DNA from: Tanypteryx hageni
Taxonomy: Eukaryota; Arthropoda; Insecta; Odonata; Petaluridae
Length of the DNA: 64,000 bases
NCBI GenBank assembly: GCA_028673005.1
Contig: CM054113.1
Location: 210,171,504-210,235,503, forward strand
Direction: 5' to 3'
A model generated the notes under the pieces. It was given only the letters and a program-made list of their open reading frames with translations, made no database searches and was not told where the DNA came from. Of the stretch, positions 48,222 to 59,955 are shown piece by piece (position 1 is the stretch's first letter; each line of letters begins with the position of its first letter). The position numbers were made by a program, and so were the translations under genes.

Positions 48222-48406
48222 ATGTATCAAATCACTTTTTGTTTCTCTTAAAGTCAAACAAGAAGTAAATTATGCAGTTCAAAGATGAAAAATTAAGACG
48301 GCTCTATTTAAGTAAGTAATTTACCGAGTCGAAATATTTATAAATAATCGTTAAGTAATTTGCAACGGTATTTTGAAGAAAAAGTTGTGTATTTATTTTT
48401 TCATTG

Positions 48407-48431
48407 AATAAATGACGTTTTTGTAAATAAA
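48407..48431 (+). terminator. Polyadenylation signals of protease copy A
   Basis: AATAAA occurs at 48407-48412 and again at 48426-48431, about 190 and 205 bp after the stop codon, and is followed by a GTGTTG-type GU-rich stretch. Confidence 0.6.
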
Positions 48432-48439
48432 ATGTGTTG

Positions 48440-49850
48440 AAAATTTCTTTTTCATCAGTTATGTAAGGATTTTCTGAGGCGGCAAATGTGGAAGATAATT
48501 ATTTTTGAGGTGTTCTATGATTATATATTATTATAGAATAGGTACATTTAAAAAAAATTGATATCATAGAAATATTCGATATTTTCTTTATTATAAGGCA
48601 AAATTTGACTCTATAAACCACTAAATCCACCCGTTCTCAGCCAAAGATATCTCTTACACACTCGCGTTCATTAATGTGTTACCAAGGCAACGGCCATCTT
48701 TGAATTTCTATGTTTTCCTAATATAAGTGAAAGATATTTTATAATTTGTGTTTATATTGGAAGATAAATGTAACCTATTAGATATTTAGTAATTTAAACG
48801 AGAAACTTCGATCCCTCTTGTTTTTTTCGCGTCGCCCAATTATCGGGAATATTTAAGTTTTACAACCTTTTGACCACCAAGGGAATGATGTAACACGATA
48901 GAAAATTCCAAGTTATATGATGCAATCACATGAAATTATTAGTGTAATCTCGACACAACGCATGTATGTAGAACATTAATTTTCTACCTAATATTGGCAG
49001 TGCGTTATACTGATAATATCCTGTAGATCAGTGTTTCTCAACCTTAAGTAGACCGCGGAGCACCGTAAGGTATTCCCTAATTTAGGAGGAGCACCAGAAT
49101 AAATATACACAAGTATATATTTTTTTAAATTTTACTGAACATAAATATTATATTAGCATAAAACGATCCAGAAAATGAGATACAGTATATAAGATCTCAC
49201 TCATATTTACACAGACAATATTTGTAAATAAAATGTGTACAAATTTATTCCTCAGCATGGAAACCCCAATGATGAGTACTTTTCTAAAAAAAGTTATGTA
49301 TTATTTAGGAAAGAATATATATTTTTATATTTATTTAACCAATGTTTTACATTGGTCTGGCAAACTCTGAATGGCTTGATAGCCAGTACCACAATTAAAT
49401 TATTACATAAAACATATCAAACATTTTAGTAAGCCCTATAAGTATGACAGAAAATATTATAAGCATAGTATTACAAACTAGGTAGAATAACATAAAGGCA
49501 GTCCATCAAATAGAAATAAACGGTGTATACATACATTGCACAAACTTTCTCATATACGTTAATACGTTTGGTCGACTGTGCACGCTTATAAAAGAAAAAC
49601 GTTAATGAATCAAAGTTAACCGTAGTTTAGCGTAAATTTTAATGCCAATGGACGATATTTAGTATTTTTGGGACATATGGCTTAGTTAGTATTATTTGTG
49701 ACATCAGGCTTTGCGATTGGTTGGATTTTAATCAAAATCTTTATGGACATTTTTGAGTAAATCGAATTTTGTTTCAAAATATAATAGAATAAAGTACCCT
49801 TAATTGTTATGCAATATCGTTCATCTCATCAGAGTATCTATTATGAATGA
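48440..49850. other. Intergenic DNA with an isolated hAT end
   Basis: CAGTGTTTCTCAACCTTAAG at about 49028, followed by CCGCGGAGCACC, is a hAT-type terminus; no right end was found. Otherwise AT-rich and featureless. Confidence 0.45.
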
Positions 49851-49857
49851 CATTATG

Positions 49858-50072
49858 ACTGTGGACATATATAAAATTGGATATATATAATATTGGCTGT
49901 GGACCTAAAGATTGTGGACATATAAATGTGGAAATACCGGATGTGGACATTAAGGCTGAAGACATAAAGCCTGTGGACATATATAACTGGGGACATAAAG
50001 TCTGTAGACATAGAGATTGTGGACTTAAAAAAATGGACATAAAGACTGTGGACATATAGATAGTGGACCTAT
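49858..50072 (+). repeat. Degenerate 15-bp minisatellite
   Basis: About a dozen imperfect copies of TGTGGACATAAAGAC, mostly at 15-bp spacing with a few 16-17 bp steps. Because the period is a multiple of three, a 60-residue frame stays open across it (repeating DIKxV-like units), but no other coding evidence exists. Confidence 0.75.
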
Positions 50073-50255
50073 AACTTGAATTTCTTTTTAAACCGTTTTA
50101 TTTTACTATGCATGCGAAAACATTTTTCAATAGTCCTTGTAGAGATAAATTTAATTAATTCAAATTCTGAAGCAAGATAGCAGAATTTCAAGTACAAATT
50201 GATATCCTTGTAGTATTTAACAAGATCTGAATTTTTGTGTGAGAGGAAAAAACTA

Positions 50256-51010
50256 CTAGATGCGAGACACGGCCAAAACCCGAACATCTCGCTGCTCATC
50301 TCCCAACATTGCAATCAAGATGTTTTCGGGGTGAGCGTAAGAAGCATTGTGCGCAATGACAGGATCAATAACTGCTTTATACTTCTTCGGTAAGAACCGT
50401 GTTTTGCTGATGTACTCCCAAAGGAGTCTGCTTCCATCTTTGCAAGAATGTCTCGTTTTAATCGCAAACCACATGAGAGCATACACATTTAAGATGAAAG
50501 TGACAATTACTTTTAAGTTGGCAGATGGTTTAGTGGTACATATATGTAATATCAGGATTCTGTTTGCAGTTGTGAACCATCTGGCATGACTGATTGGACC
50601 AGGATCTCGCTTGGAGAGTTCCACTGGGCAATCAATCTGGCCGCCTCGCATCTTAAAAACAAGAAGTGAGGCTCTTGAGACACCTGCTCACGCTCACCCT
50701 CGCACATTTAATGTGCCCTCTATTAACTTCCAAGCGGAAAAATTTCAAGATATGATTGACTGGAAAAGGGAAACTATCTATGTGGCTTTTCCGACTAGCA
50801 AATTCGCTCCTTTATCGACGATCCTTCCCAGGTATCATTGTATGACGCTTTTCCGTGTCATACTTAGGCCGTGGAGCGTACCGTTAAGGAGGTCACAAAA
50901 GCTTCATTAAGAGTCTGCGGAGCTGAAAATCGTGATGGCTTGATTCGAAATGCTTTAATATCAAGGCAAGTGATGCCATCGTTTGACACCAAAAAACAGT
51001 TTCGAGGCAT
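50256..51010. pseudogene. Multi-copy arthropod ORF with an internal inversion
   Basis: The minus-strand part, 50651-50256, contains RDPGPISHARWFTTANRIL, then ALMWFAIKTRHSCKDGSRLL and HNASYAHPENILIAMLGDEQ. The plus-strand part, 50696-51005, contains RTFNVPSINFQAEKFQDMID, then in another frame AVERTVKEVTKASLRVCG and ENRDGLIRNALISRQVMP. In the family, as I remember it from uncharacterised multi-copy arthropod proteins, these blocks lie on one strand in this order. Here the first block is flipped. Frames are also broken by a stop near 50850. Function unknown; probably part of a mobile element. Confidence 0.55.
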
Positions 51011-51737
51011 TGACACTGATAGTGACACTTCTTAAACAAACACTTGTTTCTTCACCCTAATGTACACCAGTCATGTTTGCTGCACTGTCCGTACAATTAG
51101 AAACAAAATTTGAAATATCGATATCATTTCCCAGGAGAAAAATCGGTGCTTTCAGACAAACAGATCGAAAAATCCCACCGAGGATTGATTTCCTGATTAT
51201 AGGGACGGTATTTCAATAAACCGATTTATAATTCCTTGTTCATGGTTCGAACCAGGACATCGAACTGGAGCCGAACCGAAAACAGAAACAAAAAAAAACG
51301 TTATTGTAGCTGGAGTGAAACCGAACCTGAACAGAAAAAAATATTTTTTGAACCCGAACCGAAACCGAATGCCGTTATTTATTTCGTTCCATTTTTTCGG
51401 TTCGCATAAACAGTGGGAGCGAAAGAAGGGTTTTTCCTTTTTCTTTAATATGAATCTTTTTTGAAAGCCTCACTTCAACACCGAATAAGGCAAAGGCTAA
51501 TGGTTTTCTTGTGAATACATGCTCCTAAGAATTTTGAGAGAAGCATCTTTGTGATAAGATCTGTCGGTCCAATAGTAGGATTTTCCATTTGAATCTCAAT
51601 ACATTGAGAAAGGGTCAAGGATATGTCCTGCTGGGGTTTTCCAGAACCCTGTTTAAACGAAGTTAGTGGAAAGTAACTTAGTGGTACTTTGAAGAAAGCC
51701 GCTAATCGTCTTTGTACCCTCCCCCTGGTTCTATGTC

Positions 51738-51830
51738 AATTCGTCGCGTGTCAAATTCGTCGCAATAAAAATTCGTTGCATGGCAAATTCATCGCAAGAC
51801 AAATTCGTCGTATGGAAAATTCGTCGCAAA
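51738..51830. repeat. Tandem AATTCGTCGC repeat, about six copies
   Basis: The core AATTCGTCGC recurs every 16-18 bp with variable spacers such as GTGTCA, AATAAAA, ATGGCA and AAGACA. Two copies carry single substitutions. Confidence 0.8.
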
Positions 51831-52576
51831 TTGAGAAAATAGGAAATATTTTACTGTTATTTTCAATGTCACGATTTGCATAGTGAAATCCCGAGTCGCG
51901 CATTGGCAGTGAAATGTCCCGCCGTCCAAATGCAGATAAATTTTCGTCCGATTTTGTTTTTAATATGCTATAGAAATATCTGGCAATACTTTTTTGGTAA
52001 ATACTCTTCTCACTCAAACATATGTAAGTTTTTTTACATATTGAGTTCATTCCGCTTTCAAAAATAACTTTAATCTTTTCTCTCCATTTAATTTAAATAT
52101 AGTACCAACCGATTCCTAATAGTACGTAAGTTAGCAAGAGAGTGAAAACTGCGTGCGCTTATGTAGATTGTGAGAGCCTCGCTCGGTTTTATTTAATTTT
52201 TAACAACAATGAATTGGTTTATATGTTACTTTTAATGGTATGTGTGGCTTATGGAACACTTGTGAAAGCTACAGAAAAAGTTTCGTGTGATTTCAGCGAA
52301 TAGACTGCGAGATTTGGCCGTTCAAATATGAATGCGGCTGAAGATACTCGGGAACTATTGTTTAACCATGCAAAAACTGCAATTTTTCGGTTTAACAAAG
52401 TATTTAGTTTATTTTATTACTCATTCTGTTAATTTCCTATCCCTTGTTTGGAGTTTAAGTGAGTAATTATTCCAAAAACGACGAAAATCTGGATTATGCA
52501 GAATAGGCAACGCCGAGAATTAGCAGCATAGGGAAATAACATGGGATAGCGATTCTCCCTTAAGAACACGTAAGGC

Positions 52577-52746
52577 GCGAAGTGGTGGTGGTGGTGAGCG
52601 TGGTGATGGTGATGATGAGCGTGGTAGTGGTGGTGAGAGTGGTGGTGGTGGTCAGAAAAAGTTTCGTGTGATTTCAGCGAATAGACTGCGAGATTTGGCC
52701 GTGGTGAGCGTGGTGGTGGTGAGCGTGGTGGCGAGCTCACCACCAT
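52577..52746. repeat. GTGGTGGTGAGC-type variable tandem repeat
   Basis: Imperfect runs of GTGGTG and GAGCGTG units, interrupted at 52653-52701 by a 49-bp sequence that also occurs at 52272-52320. The histidine-rich frame on the opposite strand is an artefact of the repeat. Confidence 0.85.
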
Positions 52747-54015
52747 GGGCCTGCTTACACTGTCATCACTATTCAAGAGTGACTTAAATAACAACGGCGA
52801 ATTATAATAGTACGTTCAAACGATCGCTCAAGACGCGAAATAATCTTTGTTAACTCCGGTCGATACGCAAGAATTCGTGGTATTTTATACAATAATAAAC
52901 CCTGAAAGATTAGGTGGCGTCACGACAGGAATACATATTCACCCATTGATATATCATTCACCTAGATAGGAATTTTAAATTGTCTGCCGCGAAAGCGATG
53001 CCGCTTAAATTGCTGGAATACTTTTGGAAATGATTGTACCTAATATCGCAAGTTGTCCAAGATGACGGCAACGGGAATCAATTTTAATATAATTATCTGT
53101 ATAGGTTCATTCCTTATAAAAATATGCATATACCGTTTCAAATCATCACTTCTCACTCAATGCTTACACAATCCTTCGCCTCTTCATCTCTTCTCTTCAC
53201 CTCCCGTTTCTCTGTTGCTATTGCTCTTCTTTACCATCTATTTTCCGTCGTTATTCGTACCAGTCACTTATATCCATTCTGTCCTAAAAATCAGTACTCA
53301 ATTGGAGGACATTTTATTAATTAGATCGAATTTTGGTTGCTTGGAATAAATGTTACTCTGTGTATATATTTGTCACCTTAAGAAAAGTTGTAATTATATA
53401 TTGTATGGTATTTGTAATATTAACATCTAAATTATTGCATTTAAAAATAATTAAGTAGCTCTCTATGAATTACATTCTGCATTCAAATGTGAATTCATAT
53501 TATTGTACCTGTCCAAGTACGAACATGAGTACCTACTCTTAGAGTAAATTGATTATAATAATGAGAGTATCTGCTTATGTTGGAATCTGAAATATTGGAA
53601 TTGTAAAATCAAATAATTGTTGATTTTTGAAAGAATAACAACGGTTTTACATCAAATTAAAAACTAAAGTTTTTAAAAATTTAATAGCTTTTATACGCTG
53701 TATTATGTTCGTTACATGGTGGGAGGGGGCGCTTGCGCGATGTTATCTGTGGATATCTATTTTTGCCTTCCTGACTTGCGATAGTGAATACGTATTTGGT
53801 TTAATTAAAAAATAACATTAATTAATAAATATTATTTTGGAATCCTTTTGAAATTTTCCCCAAAAAATTCAAAGTCGGAGCGAAAAAAACTGTTCGAACT
53901 GATTTAATGGCGTTCGCTGGAGCGAAACCGGAACCGAACCGAAATTTTTTGTTTTGTGCGAACCGGAACGAAAATCGGAGTGAAAAATATTTCGGTTCGA
54001 AGCCCTGGGTCGAAC

Positions 54016-55687
54016 AGATCAAGAAATCTTATTTATATTACTCCTCAACGGAAAACTGCCTGTTTTAATGCATTTACTGGTATAATGTTGATATTTTTTA
54101 CTTTCCATGCAATAAATTCACTTCATCTTTAGCCTGGCGACGAGCATAAAATTGTGTGACTACCTTTAAATTATCTTTTCACATCCAATGTTCGGGACAC
54201 AACTGTCTCGCTGGAGAGAATGCAAAGAGCTGAGTCATTTCTTTCAGTCACACTAAAATCCGCATTCCATTATTCGTGAAATATTCTTTCACCATTACTC
54301 AAAATATTGAGAGATTTTTTCTTTCTTAGCTATTCAACTATTTAGTTATAGTATATTTTTAGGCATTTAACGACAAATTTGTGAAATTACAAAAAAACAT
54401 TATACTTAATAGGCAACCTAGAATTTTGTTGATCTTTTATTAAGATCATTGATAGCAGGAAAGCAAAGATTTGTTAAATATGTATGTTCATTTGGGAATA
54501 TTTTTGAAGCGAGAAAAAACGTATGCTCATATTGTGAGCAATTGAAATCGACTTATTTATCATTAACCTTATTTAATGACAAATTCAACGGAAGATTCTG
54601 AGCTGGTTTAAACCCGCTGCCAAGCACCAGGATGTGCTGGCCTGTCGCCGCGATTTGCCGCAAACATCCCTTCCATTTCGAATCTTATCTCCTGCGTAGT
54701 TCCTGCCCTTGGAAGTGTCTCAATTTCGGTCCCTGAAGATTGTTTATAAAATATCGGATACAGAAATACCACCGAAACTAAAAAATTCGTCGTTACTTTT
54801 CATTATTTCCTGCGGAAACCTTCTCCTATTAATTTATTGCAATATTTACTAGAGAAGAATAGATTCGTTTGCAGATTTGACAAATATCTGCTAGCGATGG
54901 GCAATAGTCTCTGCTCCAAAACATATAAGGAAATCTTTGGGAAAATCTCCCGGAGGGAACGCAAACGTTCCAGCTGTATATCAACGGAGAGGTTAAGGTC
55001 TTCTTATGATATCATGGCGATGGATTTGCAAATATTGCTGTGATTTTTATTTGGTGTATGACATGTAAAATAATCCATAGAAACAGAGTATTTAAATAAC
55101 CGAAAGATTTGGGTTGGAGGAAAGGTCACAGGAAGTTTAAGTGCGGAAGGCCTAGATATAGAAAATGGTGTCCGCTATATGAACGATATTATTTTCTTTT
55201 TTCCATTTATGTCTTTCTAAGAAATTTTTGTCCATTTGCTTAACGGGACATATTAGATTTTTGGGATATTCTTGAAGCTCTTTTCTCATGGACTATTATA
55301 CCAAAATATATGCTGAATTTTTCGGTGGTAAGCAACTGCAAGCTTGTTTTTAGAAATCCTTATCATTGAACGGGAATATAAGGCATTTTGGGTGAACCGT
55401 TTCGGAGAATTTAAAATTATTATTTTATAATCCAGGTTATAGCGGCGGAAATTTTCGGACAGAAAATAGATTCGTCATAGCGTGGAAGCTATAATAACCT
55501 CGTTAAATGCGTGTTGTATTCAAAGCCATGTCGAAAAAAAGAATCAGGTTATAAACGGTTATGACGAAAGAAAAACAAAATCAAGTTGAAGGTCGACAAG
55601 AATCACGTGACTGGAGTGAATGGACGAGACATACAAACAGGTATTATATTCAAGCGGTCGGTGGAAAAGCACTACGAAATTTAAAGT
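54016..55687. other. Intergenic region upstream of protease copy B
   Basis: No gene is supported. The last 70 bp or so align with the upstream region of copy A. The E-box CACGTG is at 55604-55609. Transcription start not determinable. Confidence 0.4.
55604..55609 (+). promoter_or_regulatory. CACGTG E-box upstream of protease copy B
   Basis: Located 84 bp before the start codon at a position corresponding to that in copy A (95 bp). Shared retention suggests but does not prove a regulatory role. Confidence 0.3.
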
Positions 55688-57656
55688 ATGGCCCTACAGT
55701 TTAAGCATTTGGTTTTCGCCGTTTCACAAATCAACCTTTTCGTTGTTTGCTTTTTACAGAGTTTTCCCGGTTAGTGGATCAATAATATATAAATTTCAGG
55801 AGTTATAGTTTGAAGCTTCCGTGCGTAAACAACATCATCATATCAAATCACGTTAATAACAATATCTTTAAAAATTTCAAAGGTGAGAGCTGCAAGGATG
55901 GACTCGGAAGCGATGGAATCTGTCTTTTGATAAAAGATTGTCCTGTGGCACGGGAAGATTTGAGAAATAGAATAAAGCCAGTAAATTGTGGATTTGAGGG
56001 CAAAGATCCGGTTGTGTGTTGTCGTAATCTTGGCGTCACAACAGCAAAACCTGCTGGGACGAGAAAAGTTGGCGAAACAGCAAATCATTGTAAGTATATC
56101 TTGATAAGTTTACGTTTAAATGATTTATAAGTAGAGAAAATTAGTCTTTATCCGGAAATGCCTGAAACAATTTGTTTATTTTTTCAAAATATTAAATTTA
56201 CTGAATTAATAAAAATAAACCAAATAATGGTCTAGTATATTTTTCATCTATCAACTGAGTTTAAAAACGTGACCTAATCAGTTTCTCTCACTATAAAACA
56301 TTAATATATATCATTCGTTGCAGACGTTATGGTTTACAGCCCTTCTATTGTTCAAGCTATTGTTATATTAAGAAGTCGTAAGGGCAAATGAATTTCAAGT
56401 AATTTCTTTTTGCATTTTTAGGGTGTAATGAATACAGTAAACTCTGCCCTGCTTATAATGGAACTGCCGGAGGAGAAAAGGCACTGCCAAGGGAATTCCC
56501 TCATATGGTAGGTACCTGGACTGCCGAAAAAGAATGAGTCAATAGCCTATGCCCTAGGGCGCAGAGACGCTAGGGTCGCCATATTATATTCCCGCTTCAA
56601 AACAGTAACTGTAATAATCGTATTATTGCACCATATTAAGTTTGCACAGTTTACAAATTTTCCGAATGTAGGCCAAAATTGTGGTGCTGGGAACGTAATA
56701 CGAATTTTTAGTTTTAAAGTAATGGAAAAGGTGTCCTCGTTTTAAAGATTTCCGTTTTACGAAGCGTTTTTTAGGGAGCGCGTTTCATTCGTAATTCGGG
56801 GAATGGTCGTACAGTAAAATCCCGATTTAGCGCCACCGTTAGTCCATCACGGACATTGGTGTTAAAGCGGAGGTGGCGGTAAATCGAGTTATGTGCTTGC
56901 TCTATGTAATCATGACGTAGAGATTCTGTTCACTACGATTCATGAGCGGTATGGGGAGGTGGCGCTATGTAGGGGAGCACTAAAGCGGGGTTTAACCGTA
57001 ATTACAATGAAAATTTGATATTTTATTTAATCAACCATCATGCTGTGTAGTAAAACTCTCTGATTAGCATTCTCCATTCGCTTTTGTGTAACCATTCTAT
57101 AATAAAATTCATATTTTGAAAACAGGAAATAAATGGTACAACGTTACTTTTACCACAATACTTGGGTGTCTAGTGACAGTTTATAAACTAAAATATTTAT
57201 ACCAAATGCCGCCTGTTCGTGGACCGCTTCCGATCTGGTGTCCAGTATTGGCCGGGCAGTTATACTATACATTTTTTCTCTTAAACATTTTATAATGGGC
57301 AGCACTGGTTAATGAAAGGCTTATGTTTTCATTTATCAAAGTGTAACATTTTCAAATGATTGGCGGTTTATTATTTATTTTACCGATCTTTGGTAGTTTA
57401 TTTAAATAATACACCGGCCCGCGGTAAACTTTTTGTTATTACACCGGTCCGCGATGAACATTCGGTTGAAAACCGCTGGCTTACACGTTTTATGTGCTCA
57501 GCTTCAAAATAGGTGACCTAATCGTATATATTATGTTATACAATAGGCAGCAATTGGCTATGGAGAGCAAAACAACATATCCTGGAACTGCGGCGGAACC
57601 CTTATATCGGAAAAATTTGTGTTGACGGCAGCACATTGCATGAATGCAGCCAATGT
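55688..57656 (+). CDS. CLIP-domain serine protease, copy B (snake-like), 5' exons only
   Basis: Paralogue of the protease ending at 48221, same strand. Exons visible: 55688-55769 (signal peptide, hydrophobic LVFAVSQINLFVVCF), 55883-56089 (clip domain; six cysteines ending VVCC, then a threonine/lysine-rich linker), 56422-56507 (linker Cys and TAGGEKALPREFPHM; the usual activation IVGG is TAGG here), and 57547-57656 ([18 protein letters not shown], catalytic His). Phases run 1, 1, 0 and 2 without conflict, and all donors are GT, so unlike copy A this 5' half looks functional. The next donor is GTAAGT at 57657; the exons with catalytic Asp and Ser would lie beyond 64 kb, after a LINE and a BEL element. 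Likely secreted and proteolytically activated; the specificity residue is outside the window. Confidence 0.85.
56812..56998. mobile_element. Pogo/mariner-like MITE, 187 bp, in a copy B intron
   Basis: Left end CAGTAAAATCCCGATTTAGC and right end GCGGGGTTTAACCG are inverted repeats; TA flanks both sides (56810-56811, 56999-57000). Several AGCG/GGTGGCG motifs repeat inside. No coding sequence. Confidence 0.75.
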
Positions 57657-58190
57657 GTAAGTATTTTGAAATCCGGATGAAGTTTCAAATTTACATTTTG
57701 TGCTAACGATGTAGTGCATTCTTCTTCACTGTATTTTATTTTCTGATTGGTTCTTAATTCATGCCTAAAACCAAAGCCTTATTATCCATCATCATCTGTA
57801 TTGTTGTTCTCTCAATTCGTTCTTTTTAATGGACGCATTAAGAGTTTACATACTATTTAAAGGTCAATTTTTCATTATAGTATCCACGGTCATAGCCTAA
57901 ACTTTGTGGTATTTCATTATGACGAACTAAAGAAATAAAAAAATACTTTTAACGTACCACTTTTTATTATTGGCAAATATGCGATCCACGTTTCGATACT
58001 TGGTGTCATCATAAGGTCCTGAAACCCGGGTCGAATATTTGTTATCAATAAAAATTGGTACGTAATTTTTTTTCATTTCTTAAGTTAAATTTTTCTCTTT
58101 TATTAAGGAAAATACCCCGGTCCCTGGAAAAAATACACCTGGTCAGGCAGGAGGCGAAATAAACTAGAATTAAAGATGTTTAAGGTTTTT
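57657..58190. other. Intron sequence of protease copy B
   Basis: Begins with the donor GTAAGT. No gene or clear repeat recognised before the LINE fragment. Confidence 0.45.
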
Positions 58191-58191
58191 C

Positions 58192-59590
58192 TTGCGAGAC
58201 TCAGTTATTAGGGATGTGTTAAGACGAATTCATTGGATAAAAATTTTTCTTATAGATAGATTCCACCGAGTTTATGTACGACGAAGTTACTCTGATGAAA
58301 TACATAACATCAGGAGTTCCACAATGGAATGTTTTAGGATCCTTATTATTACTGATTTATGTAAACGACCTTCCTAATTACGTCAAGTCTGAGGTGCGAC
58401 TTTTCGCAGACGACTTTATTATTATAATAAAAGCGTAGATGTGTTTGTTTGTGTATAACGCTGACGTCATCAATGACACATTTTAACGCGTTTTTAACAA
58501 ACTTCCCGATTAGGTGGAAGGTTGAAATTTAGCAAGAATGCTTGATTCAGATATAAAAATTAAATGACGAAAAAACACGAAAAAAGATCCGAGTTCGACT
58601 ACATGGGGCGATTTCCACTTCCCGTAACATAACACGTAAAAAAGCGACTTTTTAAAGTGAAGGCTTTTATTCTTTTAGAAATTCAAATTAGAAATAATTG
58701 ACATGCGATCATGGAATTGTAACTATGTTTTAGTAAAATTAATAGAATTTTTTTATTCTATTCGTCTTTTTTCGCTTACCATTCGAAATCTCTCATATTA
58801 AACATTTAAATAATATATTTTGGGGCAATATCGGCATTTAAACGGGACGTTGCCTTGCCGATCATGCCATTGTAAAACTTTGAGAATCAATTGTTGTCTC
58901 AACCCGCATCATTGGAGAAAACAAGAATGAGGAAGAAATTCTCCCAAATCTCTATTTTGGCAAATTTTACACTGACTCTTACGCAATAATTACAGCTGTT
59001 ATTATTCATTTCCAAGTTCCACCGTCATATGGTGGGAATACACTAGCTATCTATAGACGAATAAAAACGGAAAAGGACGGGGAAATTTTGCTGGAAGATA
59101 CGGAGAGGGTAGCAGATTGGATTAAGTTGAACAAAATGAGTATTAATGGAACCAAGTGCAAGCACATCAATTTCACGGATAAAAGGACCGAGAGTAATTT
59201 TCTTTATACGCTTAACGGGGATACGGTACAAAAAGTCGATACTTGTAAATACTTAGGCGTTTACATAACAAAAGACGTAAAATGAGGTGTATACATTGGT
59301 AAAATTGTAACAAAAGTGTACGAAACCTTGCACTATATGATGCGCAATCTAAAAGGAAGTATTAAGGTAGTAAAAGAGTTAGCATATATATCCTTGGCTA
59401 GGCCTATATTAGAATACGCTACGGACGTGTGGGACCCTTACAAGATAGGGCATATAAAGAAACTAGAGAAGGTACAAAGAAAGGCAGCGAGATATACCTT
59501 AGGAAGATTCAGCAAGGGAGATAGTGTCACTGTGGCATGCACATATACTGATATCAAATCAGAAGGGCCGGTTACACAAAGGTTATAATC
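58192..59590 (+). pseudogene. LINE reverse transcriptase fragment, interrupted by an insertion
   Basis: Plus strand, related to the LINE at 39-40.7 kb. Blocks: FLIDRFHRVYVRRSYSDEI (about 58240), then after a frameshift ITSGVPQWNVLGSLLLLIYV and VRLFADD (to 58414); after the insertion at 58422-59046, IKTEKDGEILLEDTERVADW (59065), YLGVYITKDVK, and SLARPILEYATDVWDPYK (59390). Stops and frameshifts are present. The intact LFADD contrasts with the LFADY of the other copy. Confidence 0.75.
58422..59046 (+). mobile_element. Helitron-like nonautonomous insertion
   Basis: Inserted inside the reverse transcriptase coding sequence. The 3' end has a small hairpin (CCACC at 59019-59023 and GGTGG at 59031-59035), then a terminal CTAG at 59043-59046, the arrangement typical of Helitrons. 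The 5' end is TATAATAAAAGCGTAGATGT, similar to a fragment at 41037. A canonical TC start is not seen, so the class is provisional. Confidence 0.5.
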
Positions 59591-59625
59591 GAAATAATGA
59601 TTAACACGTATGCAAAATAGTGGAC

Positions 59626-59841
59626 TGTATAATTAACGTAGTCTAAAGGTTCTACACACACAAAACACAAGCACCGTAGTCCGCAACTCGTCGTCTGTAT
59701 TCTCTGTTCTCTCTCTCGAGCGTCTCAGCAGACACACTGTCCTCTCTCTCGAGCATCTCAGCACACACTGTCGTCTCTGCCGTGCGTAAAGCCTTCGAAG
59801 CTTCGCTTCACCCAAACAAAAGAGTTTTATAAACCGCAACA
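59626..59841 (-). repeat. Probable 3' LTR of the BEL element
   Basis: On the minus strand it runs from TGTTGCGGTTTATAAAACTC to TTAATTATACA, i.e. TGT..ACA borders. A purine tract, GGGAGGAG, lies just upstream and could be the polypurine primer. A TATA-like TTTATAAAA is near the start. A roughly 40-bp sequence with CTCTCTCTCGAGC(A/G)TCTCAGC occurs twice. An alternative left border near 59892 cannot be excluded because the other LTR is outside the window. Confidence 0.55.
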
Positions 59842-59955
59842 TAAGCTCCTCCCGTTGAATTTTACAAAATTCAAAACAATTGACATATTACATTGCACTA
59901 CTAAATACTATTAAACACTTTATAAGCACATAGGTGTAGGGGTAAAATTATCAAT

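Larger units (their letters stand above)
51253..54007. mobile_element. Large nonautonomous hAT element, 2.75 kb
   Basis: Left end CAGGACATCGAACTGGAGCC and right end CGGTTCGAAGCCCTG are imperfect inverted repeats, both followed inward by GAACCGAAA-rich tracts. GTTCGAAC (51245-51252) and GGTCGAAC (54008-54015) form a 7/8 target duplication. The interior has no transposase but contains two tandem arrays and a 49-bp duplication. Confidence 0.65.

Noticed and set aside
52429..52794. Histidine-rich reading frame on the minus strand
   Set aside because: The histidines come from the GTGGTG repeat read in reverse; no conserved domain.
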